Positions 16,184 to 23,700 of a DNA stretch of 64,000 nucleotides are shown in pieces (positions within the stretch are counted from its first letter, which is position 1; every line of letters starts with the position of its first letter). Under the pieces are notes generated by a model that was not told the DNA's origin, did not search any database, and saw nothing but the letters and a program-made list of their open reading frames with translations. Source of the stretch: Siderastrea siderea (taxonomy: Eukaryota > Cnidaria > Anthozoa > Scleractinia > Rhizangiidae); the NCBI GenBank assembly GCA_964030785.1, contig OZ034970.1, positions 20,969,134-21,033,133 of the forward strand. Reading direction: 5' to 3'. The position numbers and the translations under genes were made by a program.

Positions 16184-16843
16184 ATGAAAACCGTCGTGTC
16201 GTTATTGAATGGATCAAAACAGCATGGTCTTCCCTTCCCCCCGGAATTATTACAACGGATGGATTCCTTGTATGCCTTTTATCATCAACAATGGTGGTGT
16301 TATCGAAAAATGTTGAATCATTACAGGTGTATCAATGCCTTGTTCAATGGCATGGCCTTACTCCTGATGGCCGCTGGTATGATTGCGGGTCCCCTTTTGG
16401 AAAACAGTACGTTGGTAGCCTGTTTGGCGGCGGTGGGCACCGTGGTCAAAGGATGGAATGATTTTAAACAATACCGATTTAAAGTGACCATGAGTCGATT
16501 TGCGTTTACCACCTATGCCAAAGCCTTGACCGAATTGAAAACCCATGTGCGGGGTATTCCCTTGGAGGATCTGGAACGATTTTTAATCAAGATGCAAACC
16601 TTGGATGATACCATTGTGGATTTCACCCCTCCGTTACCCAAACGATGTCTCCAAGATTACCATGGTCATTTTGTGTACCAACCCTTGGAAGCCCTATGCT
16701 ATGTAGACGGATGTCCTCGTCCCTTGAGACCTAAAGAGTATTGGATCCATAAAAAGCCGCTCCCTCCTAGTCCCACACTCTTAGAACCATGGCCGTCCAA
16801 CGACGACGACGCAGAAAAAGGAAACAACGAGGAGGGGCTTTAA
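16184..16843 (+). CDS. Two-helix membrane protein conserved in Mavericks
   Basis: A 219-residue protein. Hydrophobic segments at about 50-68 (INALFNGMALLLMAAGMIAG) and 74-90 form a hairpin, followed by a conserved-looking KGWNDFKQYRFKV and FAFTTYAKALTELK helix. The architecture resembles small SLATT-like membrane proteins, and I recall near relatives in cnidarian Mavericks; a named function is lacking. The C-terminus is proline-rich then acidic and overlaps the next gene by 55 bases. Starts two bases after the previous stop. Confidence 0.62.
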   Translation: MKTVVSLLNGSKQHGLPFPPELLQRMDSLYAFYHQQWWCYRKMLNHYRCINALFNGMALLLMAAGMIAGPLLENSTLVACLAAVGTVVKGWNDFKQYRFKVTMSRFAFTTYAKALTELKTHVRGIPLEDLERFLIKMQTLDDTIVDFTPPLPKRCLQDYHGHFVYQPLEALCYVDGCPRPLRPKEYWIHKKPLPPSPTLLEPWPSNDDDAEKGNNEEGL

Positions 16844-17115
16844 TGCGTCGCAAACCCCGTTTGGTGGATAAAATTGCCCATGGCATGAGTATGTTTCTAT
16901 CAGGTCCCGCCCCTGGGTTTGGACTGGCTTTAGGCAAATTAGGCGGTCAAGCCTTGAAAGGCATTACCGATAATGTAAAACATTACCGACGACAACGAGG
17001 TGGGGGTTGGTGGTCCGATTTCAAACGCAATACCCGTCAAGGTTATAAAGAGACGCGAGACGTGATCAAACAAGACAAAGCCCTTCAACGTCTATTGACG
17101 GGTCAACCATGGTGA
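16789..17115 (+). CDS. Basic core peptide with two QRGG sites
   Basis: A 108-residue protein starting MAVQRRRRRKRKQRGGALM at a strong ACCATGG. KQRGG (residues 12-16) and RRQRGGGWW further on are repeated candidate processing motifs shared with neighbouring peptides. The middle (GMSMFLSGPAPGFGLALGKL) is a weakly hydrophobic helix. Likely virion core or membrane-lytic precursor by context, not by homology. It overlaps both flanking genes. Confidence 0.58.
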   Translation: MAVQRRRRRKRKQRGGALMRRKPRLVDKIAHGMSMFLSGPAPGFGLALGKLGGQALKGITDNVKHYRRQRGGGWWSDFKRNTRQGYKETRDVIKQDKALQRLLTGQPW

Positions 17116-17273
17116 GGAGGAGAAGACGACGCCGTCGTCAACGAGGCGGTTTTTTAAATCTATTGGTGCCCGCTATGGTAGGATTGGGGAAAGCCGCGGC
17201 CTTGGAAACGGATAAACGTATAAAACGCACGATTCAAAAAGCCAATCAACGGTATCGTCGTCGTCACCGATAA
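17109..17273 (+). CDS. 54-residue basic-hydrophobic peptide (pX-like paralog)
   Basis: A very short gene starting MVRRRRRRRRQRGGFLNLLV. The layout equals that of the 11647 gene: an arginine block, QRGG, a short hydrophobic stretch (FLNLLVPAMVGLGKAAAL) and a basic tail ending RRRHR. Its ATG lies within the last codons of the previous gene (7-base overlap) and its TAA is three bases before the next ATG. Paralogy and tight packing support that it is translated. Confidence 0.6.
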   Translation: MVRRRRRRRRQRGGFLNLLVPAMVGLGKAAALETDKRIKRTIQKANQRYRRRHR

Positions 17274-17276
17274 AGG

Positions 17277-17594
17277 ATGCAACGTCTTCGACGTCAATTC
17301 CCGTTTTTACGGTCCATGTTACAAGAAGCCAATGGTTCCAAACGTCAAGAGTTGTTACAACATGCCAATGCCGATCAAATCAATGCTGTGAGTGAACTGG
17401 TGTTGAACTTTTTAAAAAACAAGATTCCCGTCACCCCACCCATGCTGGCTAAACTTCAACCCTATAAAAAGGTACTACGTGATTTGGGACGTCGTCGACA
17501 TTCCGTCAAAAAACGTCGTCAGTGGTTAGTCCGACAAAAAGGAAGCGGATTGTTTCAAGGACTTCACGAGGTGTTATGTCAATGTGTTCGTTAA
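17277..17594 (+). CDS. Conserved Maverick small helical protein
   Basis: A 105-residue protein. The pattern LRRQFPFLRSMLQEANGSKR, then ADQINAVSELVLNFLKN, PVTPPMLAKLQPYKK and an RQKGSGLF end is one I know from many cnidarian and fish Mavericks, where the family is widespread but uncharacterised. Helical and basic; the KGSG may correspond to the KGG processing site of relatives. Likely a virion component. Its end overlaps the next gene by 19 bases. Confidence 0.65.
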   Translation: MQRLRRQFPFLRSMLQEANGSKRQELLQHANADQINAVSELVLNFLKNKIPVTPPMLAKLQPYKKVLRDLGRRRHSVKKRRQWLVRQKGSGLFQGLHEVLCQCVR

Positions 17595-17806
17595 CCCTCC
17601 CTACGTGGATGACTCTATTACAAGAGGCCAATCGGGCCACCGACCAGTGGAAAGACGAGTGTCATTATTGGAAGCATAAATATCACCTGTTGTATCGAGA
17701 GTACCAACACATCTTGAGGGCCCGTCTTTGTAAGAGTTGCCGTGACCAGGAAGACGGGGAACTTTGCTCCGACTGTAGTCAACGAACATGGACGAGGTGT
17801 ACATGA
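17576..17806 (+). CDS. Small CxxC-pair protein
   Basis: A 76-residue protein from the ATG at 17576 (MSMCSLTLPTWMTLLQEANR); the frame is open upstream but inside the previous gene. A coiled-coil-like middle (ATDQWKDECHYWKHKYHLL) is followed by CKSC and CSDC, a probable single zinc site. No family recognised. It overlaps both neighbours by 19 bases, typical of this cluster. Confidence 0.5.
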   Translation: MSMCSLTLPTWMTLLQEANRATDQWKDECHYWKHKYHLLYREYQHILRARLCKSCRDQEDGELCSDCSQRTWTRCT

Positions 17807-18450
17807 TTCCCCAAAAGGACTTGGAACAACTCATTCAATATTACAAAGGAGAACTCACCGAAAATGCCTTGTTGAACAAAGCCGCCACGCTCGCCGCCAA
17901 AAAACATGTGTTATTAGCCAACCCCCAATTACCTCCCGCCCTGGTCAATGCTCAAACCAAACCGTTGAGTCAAGAATTAATCAAGTTAACCAAACGCATT
18001 CGTCAATTTCCTGGTGGGGTGGGGGTTGGTGCCGCGGGTGCCCCGGGTGGTCCACCAGGCGAAGAAGAAGAAGAAGCCGGGGATTTGGTGACGGGACCCG
18101 TGGAACAATGGTTGAAGCGCATGATAAAAGGAGGTCCGTCGGCTCCCAAACCCACCATTACCCCTGCTACCAGGGAAGGCGCGAGAGAACCGAGACCTTC
18201 TACCAGTCGAGGAGAAGAGAGACCTTCTACCAGTCGAGGGGATAGCCGATCGCGTTTAGAAGTCATTCGAGAACAGCGCAAGGCTTTGGAAAAAAAGTTA
18301 GCTGAGAGTGGTAAAGGCAAAGGCAAAGGCAAAGGCAAAGGCAAAGGCGTCTCCCGGGAAGTGCAACGATTGAAACCCTTACCCGGTTGGGAAGATTGGA
18401 CCAAAACCAAACAACCCCGACGGAGACGTTTGCAATACGACAGTGAATAA
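17788..18450 (+). CDS. Conserved Maverick core-like protein with IKGG site
   Basis: A 220-residue protein starting MDEVYMIPQKDLEQLIQYYK. The N-terminal 75 residues (ENALLNKAATLAAKKHVLL, LIKLTKRIRQFPGG) match a family I recall in other Mavericks. A Gly/Pro/Glu linker follows, then MIKGG-P, fitting the (M/I/L)xGG-x protease consensus. Low-complexity repeats come next: two copies of RPSTSRG and a (GK)6 run. The basic C-terminus ends QPRRRRLQYDSE. Probably a DNA-associated virion protein cut during maturation. Confidence 0.62.
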   Translation: MDEVYMIPQKDLEQLIQYYKGELTENALLNKAATLAAKKHVLLANPQLPPALVNAQTKPLSQELIKLTKRIRQFPGGVGVGAAGAPGGPPGEEEEEAGDLVTGPVEQWLKRMIKGGPSAPKPTITPATREGAREPRPSTSRGEERPSTSRGDSRSRLEVIREQRKALEKKLAESGKGKGKGKGKGKGVSREVQRLKPLPGWEDWTKTKQPRRRRLQYDSE

Positions 18451-18453
18451 AAC

Positions 18454-18810
18454 ATGCCCACCAAGAGGAGAAGGGGTATCAAACGGAAACGCCCCCGACG
18501 AGGAGGGGCCTTGGATGTCCAAAAATGGATTGCGAAAACGGGGAAGGAATTTCATTGGCCCGGGTATCAGTACATGGGCCCTGGCACCCATTTGGCTAAA
18601 CGTCTGAAACGGGGGGATCCCGGGATCAATCGCTTGGACCAAATTGCTAAGCAACACGACATTGATTACAGCCGTGCTAAGAATTTGCAAGATAAATGGA
18701 AAGCCGATACCAAGATGATCCAAGCCATTGATCGATTACCCGGCAAGAAAAACAAGACGGAACGGGTGGTCAAGAAAATCATGCAAGCCAAGAAACGTTT
18801 AAAATTGTAA
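18454..18810 (+). CDS. Phospholipase A2 domain protein (parvovirus VP1u-like)
   Basis: A 118-residue protein. After a basic start with PRRGG (14-18), the calcium loop YMGPG is at residues 40-44 and the catalytic HDIDY at 68-72, with GDPGINRLDQIA between them in the order seen in parvovirus capsid phospholipases. These enzymes hydrolyse membrane phospholipids and help incoming particles leave endosomes. All recognisable catalytic and calcium-binding residues are present. Last gene of the rightward late block; the RGG could allow release by the viral protease. Confidence 0.85.
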   Translation: MPTKRRRGIKRKRPRRGGALDVQKWIAKTGKEFHWPGYQYMGPGTHLAKRLKRGDPGINRLDQIAKQHDIDYSRAKNLQDKWKADTKMIQAIDRLPGKKNKTERVVKKIMQAKKRLKL

Positions 18811-19049
18811 ACATTTAATAACATGTTGAGTAAAAGATGTTACATTGTTATTCTGCAGTTCGGTAGTCTTCTGTAGTTCGTGTTGAGTCTCAAGCAGGAT
18901 TGGCGAGACAAAACCCATTGTGATGTAGACAATCCAGATAAAATAAAAACAATGTCACTTGTGTCATTTTGATTGATGAGTTGTCAAGTTCATTTGTTCT
19001 CTCACAAATACTGAGACGGATGTTCTGCCAAAATACGGAGACGAGGGGG
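18811..19049. terminator. Convergent 3-prime region of late block
   Basis: No gene. A plus-strand AATAAA at 18942..18947 is a likely polyadenylation signal for the late transcripts ending with the phospholipase gene. The region separates convergent transcription units. Confidence 0.55.
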
Positions 19050-20150
19050 TTAAGACATTAAATCAAACAATAAATCCACGCCCTCGTCGGATGACATGTC
19101 ATGAACGAGGTCTTCAGGGGGTAACAATGTCTCCACATCAAAATCCTCGACATCGTTCATGACCTGCTGCCAATCATCGGGTGACATGTCTTTCAATAAC
19201 TCCTGCAAATACGAAACATTCTCCCAATCAGAGGAGTCCGCAACTTGCACGCCCCCCGAATCCAAATCAAACAGAGTATGAGAGTCCGTGGGCGGTCCGT
19301 TTGTATCCACAGATTCCTGCGTCACAGGAATGGATTTCAAATAATCCGTCGGTCCGTTTGTATCCACAGATTCCAGCGTCACAGGAACGGATTTCAAATA
19401 ATCCGTCAGGGGGATGGTTAATGTCAAAGGTCCTAAAGCCCTCATTTTCTCTCGAGTTCTCTTTTTCTCCAGCAGGTGGGCTCGAGTTCTCTTTTTCTCC
19501 ACCAGGCGGGCTCGACGACACCTCTCTTTCTCCCTCAACACCTCTCGATGGGTCTCCCGATATTGTTGCTCATACCCCAGGCGGTGTTCCAGATTCTTTT
19601 CCCGGTAGCGCCTTTGGGCCTCCGCCAGCTGGGCTCGATTCCTTTCCCGGTAGCGCCTTTGGGCCTCCGTCAGCTTGGCTCGATTCCTTTCCCGGTAACG
19701 CTTAGCAGTCTCAGCCACGCGCTCTGGATACCTTGCCTTGTAGCGCTGGCGGGCCGTCGCCAGCTGTTTACGACGTTTGTCCCGGTAACACTGGCCGGAA
19801 ACCGCCACACGGTCTGGATGCCTTTCCCGGTAGAGCCTTTGGATCTCCGTTAGGAACTCTCGATGTGTTTCTCGGTACTTTTTTTTGGAGGCGGCCACTT
19901 TCTCTGGGTGTTGGGCCCGGTACCGTGCACATTTGGCCATGTTGCGTGCTCGTTTAGCCCTGAGGACTGCCCGTTCGTACTCGTCGTCGTCGTCGTCGTC
20001 GTGGGGGTCATAGTCGGAGTCATCGTCGTCGTTGTCGTCGTGGGGGTCATAGTCGGTGTCGTTGGTGGAGTCATCGTCGTCGTCGTCGCTTTGATGGTAG
20101 CTGACTGGGGGTCTGTGACGGCGGCTGCGGAACTGTCTTACGCGGGACAT
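19050..20150 (-). CDS. Repeat-rich basic/acidic protein, possible transcription activator
   Basis: A 366-residue protein from the ATG at 20150; further upstream only a GTG extends the frame. The N-terminus is arginine-rich, then very acidic (D6 and similar runs). About ten imperfect ~18-residue repeats of the type RYRERNRAKLTEAQR form a long basic helix resembling nucleic-acid-binding repeat arrays. A 19-residue unit TDYLKSVPVTLESVDTNGP is duplicated. The C-terminal 90 residues are acidic and hydrophobic (DLVHDMSSDEGVDLLFDLMS), like an activation domain. DNA-binding activator is inferred from this layout. It overlaps the upstream gene by 80 bases and has weak ATG context, so reinitiation or splicing may be involved. 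Confidence 0.6.
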   Translation of the reverse strand: MSRVRQFRSRRHRPPVSYHQSDDDDDDSTNDTDYDPHDDNDDDDSDYDPHDDDDDDEYERAVLRAKRARNMAKCARYRAQHPEKVAASKKKYRETHREFLTEIQRLYRERHPDRVAVSGQCYRDKRRKQLATARQRYKARYPERVAETAKRYRERNRAKLTEAQRRYRERNRAQLAEAQRRYREKNLEHRLGYEQQYRETHREVLREKERCRRARLVEKKRTRAHLLEKKRTREKMRALGPLTLTIPLTDYLKSVPVTLESVDTNGPTDYLKSIPVTQESVDTNGPPTDSHTLFDLDSGGVQVADSSDWENVSYLQELLKDMSPDDWQQVMNDVEDFDVETLLPPEDLVHDMSSDEGVDLLFDLMS

Positions 20151-20478
20151 CGGGCGATGGTGGCGGTGCTCGGGGAGGTGTGGCTGGCCGCTTAAATTGG
20201 TGGTGCCAGTTGGTCCAGCAATAATCCAGCCCCTCGATGTACCAGTCACAGGTCATGTGAGGGTAACAATATGCTTCCAAACGAACGGCCTCTTCTGCTC
20301 GGCGTTTCTGCGCCTCGACTTTCTCCGGTTCCAGTTGCTTTAACCTTTCTGCAAACTCAGCAAAGGTTTCCTCCTCCTCCTCCAACTCCCTCTTCACTTT
20401 CTCCAAGATCTCTTCGACTTCCAAATCTACTTCAAAGTCTTCAAAGGTTTCTAATAGCTTCTCATGACCAGCGTCCAT
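20071..20478 (-). CDS. Acidic coiled-coil protein with basic tail
   Basis: A 135-residue protein starting MDAGHEKLLETFEDFEVDLE. The start is the first ATG after a minus-strand TATAAAA at 20516..20510; only a GTG lies upstream. The first half is a Glu/Lys-rich helix. A middle Cys/His/Trp segment (YCYPHMTCDWYIEGLDYCW) could bind metal. The end is proline-rich with KRRRRR, a likely nuclear signal. First gene of the right minus-strand unit, sharing the promoter with the polymerase. Function unknown. Confidence 0.62.
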   Translation of the reverse strand: MDAGHEKLLETFEDFEVDLEVEEILEKVKRELEEEEETFAEFAERLKQLEPEKVEAQKRRAEEAVRLEAYCYPHMTCDWYIEGLDYCWTNWHHQFKRPATPPRAPPPSPDVPRKTVPQPPSQTPSQLPSKRRRRR

Positions 20479-20715
20479 TTTGAGATGACTCACCTCGAGG
20501 GTCGATCTGTTTTATAGTCTCTCATTCGTTCCCGTCATGCACCATGGACCCTAACTAGAGAGGGGGAGGGGGGTCCCCCCACCTCGTCCCACCCCTCCCT
20601 AGGGCACCCCCTCTCAGGGGGGCACCCTGTTTAGTGATTGGCTCCTTCCCCTCCCACGTGACCTTTTGGTTCTCTATAAAAACAGAGCCCCGATCTCCAG
20701 TAAGTTCATCTGATC
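20479..20715. promoter_or_regulatory. Right bidirectional promoter module
   Basis: TATAAAA is at 20675..20681 for the polymerase gene and at 20516..20510 (minus) for the divergent gene. CACGTG at 20655..20660, ATTGGC near 20639, a G-run/C-run palindrome near 20573 and TGCACCATGG near 20538 repeat, in inverted orientation, the elements of the left module (4774..5029), in the same order. Confidence 0.78.
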
Positions 20716-23700
20716 ATGTCCTCTCGCCAAGAGGAAGCGGGGCCCAGTGGCCTCGCTAGAGGCGAGGTCATGTCCTTGCTTGGACTAGAGATGTCCGATT
20801 CAGAGCCAGAAGACGAGACGACAACAACTTCCTGTGTGGGACCTATGTTATGTACCGAAGACATGCCGGACAGTGATGAGATTTGTGAAGAGGCCTTGGA
20901 TCGCTTCGAACGCCAACGTGCGTTTCAAACCCATCTTCTTCAACAAACTGGGGGAGGTTTGGATGCCAATGCGGAGGGTGTCTTCGAGTTTGAACTCCAA
21001 CCCTATGTCGATCGTTTGAGCAACCGTCTGGGAGTGCGTGAACGTCATTTCAATACCCAGTTACACCAAAGGGGGAATTTCATTCCCAATCAGAGCATGA
21101 CTCGAGCTCTAGAAGAGGGGTTACGTCGCGCGGTAAATCAAGTGTTGACCACCACCACACCACCCCTCCACGATCAAGATCGCCTGTACTTTACCATCGC
21201 CTCCAACAGACTCCATAATAATTTTCAGGGCTGGGGATTACGTGCAGGAGAATGGCGCCAAGGCGGCGACCGTGTCGAGGCTTTGTTCCAACGTTTAGCC
21301 CAAGCCCTCAACAGCAACGAACAATTTGAAATGGACGACTCCTTTCAAGTCTCCATTACTCAAGTCCATCATGCCCCTCAAGGAACCGGTAAACCACGCC
21401 AGGAGAAACCCGGACATCAACCTCTACGAAATTTAATACCCAAGAAACGTTCCATTATCCAGATCCGCAATCACGACGATCTCTGTTGTGCCAGAGCCCT
21501 CGTCACTGCCAAAGCTCGCGTGGACCAACACCCAAAATGGTCGTCCATTCGACAAGCACGGAAAATTCAAAAAGAACTCGCGTTGCTGCTTCATCACGAG
21601 GCCAACGTACCCTTCGGCCCTTGTGGCTACGATGCCTTGACCCAATTCAGTACCACTCCTTCCCTAGCCGGTTACCAGATCCTGTTGGTGGATGCCGACC
21701 GTTCTTATCATATCACCACCTTTGGTCCCCTTCAAGACAAACAATTGATCCTGTTGCACGAGAAAGGCCATTATGATGTCATTACCAAGTTGCCAGGCTT
21801 TTTCGGAGTCAGTTATGTCTGTGCCCATTGTTGGAAACCCTACAACACCGAGGGACAACATCGATGCAACAACAACAAACGTCATTGCAGGGCCTGTTGC
21901 CAAAAAGACTGTCCTGATTTCCTGGAGGCGTACCCTCGAGGCCAGAAAGCCACTCAACGTTGTCAACAATGTCATCGGGACTTTTTTGGAGACACCTGTT
22001 TCCAAATGCATCTCGTCAAGGACCACGCCGGCAAACCCGTGACCAACCTAGACTCCTCCGTCTGCTTTCGGCGCCGTCGCTGTCCTAAATGTCTAATCCT
22101 AGTTCCTGCTTGCCACATTGACAACCATCAATGTGGCTACATTGATTGTCCCTGCTGTCATGAGTACGTGGACGGTGCAACTCATCGTTGTTTTATTCAA
22201 ATAGCCACTCAAGACAAGAAAAGAAAGAGGAAACGACAACGAGGGCCTCGCGCCAAACGTAGGGTGGGGGTGGATGCCACACCCGAGGAGGAAGACGATG
22301 AGGAGGACAGCATACCACCCCTTCATGTCTTCTTTGATATTGAAGCCATGCAACCCCAAGAACAACACATCGCTAACCTCGTGGTGGCCGAAACCGAAGA
22401 CGACGACCAACCCCTGTGTTTCCATGGCAACCATTGCGTCCGAGATTTCCTGGAATGGCTGGATACCTTAACACTCCATGATACCCGCCAAGTTAATGTG
22501 TTGGCCCATAACTTCCAAGGGTACGATGGCTACTTTATCATTCATCAATATTATGGCGACAACAGGATCGTCGAGCAGCTCCGGAACGGGTGTAAACTCT
22601 TGCAAGTCCAACACGATCGTATCCGCTTCATCGACTCATTGAGTTTCTTCCAGATGCCTCTGTCCGCGTTTCCCAAAACCTTTGGATTGAACGAACTCCG
22701 CAAAGGGTACTTCCCCCACAAGTTCAATCATCCAGACCATCAAAACTACGTAGGACCCATCCCGGCCCTCGATTACTACATGCCTGAAACCATGTCCCCC
22801 GAAGGCAAGCAAGCCTTGGAAACCTGGCATCAAGAGCAACGCGACAAGGTCTTTGACTTCCGCAAAGAACTGGTGGCCTACTGCAAATCCGATGTACGTC
22901 TCTTGAAAGAAGGTTGCTTGACATTCAAACGATTGTTTGAAACGCTAACGGGCTTCAACCCCTTCGACCACATCACCATTGCCTCTGCCTGTAACCGCGA
23001 TTTACGCATGAATCGCATGATCCCCAACAGTATTGCCAGTGAACCCGTGCGTGGGTGGAAGAACAATATCAACTACTCCAACGTGGCCCTGGAATGGTTA
23101 ACCTGGTGTGCCCAACAACAACAGACCATTCAACATGCCCGTAATGCCGGCGAGTATTGCATCCCTGGCACTAACTTCCATGTCGACGGTTTCGATGCCA
23201 GTACCAACACCATCTACGAATTTCACGGGTGTTTCTGGCATGGGTGTCGTCGCTGTTTCCCCATTCGTCACGAAAGCCATCTACGTCACTATGATCGAAC
23301 CATGCAAGATGTCTACGAGACCACCCAGCAAAGGATCCAACAATTTAAAGAGCTCGGATACCATGTCGTGGAAATGTGGGAATGTGATTGGACCCGTCTC
23401 AAAGACACTTCCTTGGACATCCGTACGTACCTGGGGACCCTTGACTTCACAGAACCCTTGAATCCCCGTGACGCTTTCTGCGGGGGTCGTACCAATGCTG
23501 TCAAACTGTACCATCACGTGACACCCAATCAACAAATACATTACATTGATGTGACCTCCTTGTACCCCTGGGTGAACAAGACCTGTGTGTACCCCAAAGG
23601 CCATCCTCGTTTCATCTTCAATCCGGGACACACCGACATCACCAAGTACTTTGGTCTCGTCCAATGCAAAGTCCTGCCGCCACGTCAACTCTACCATCCT

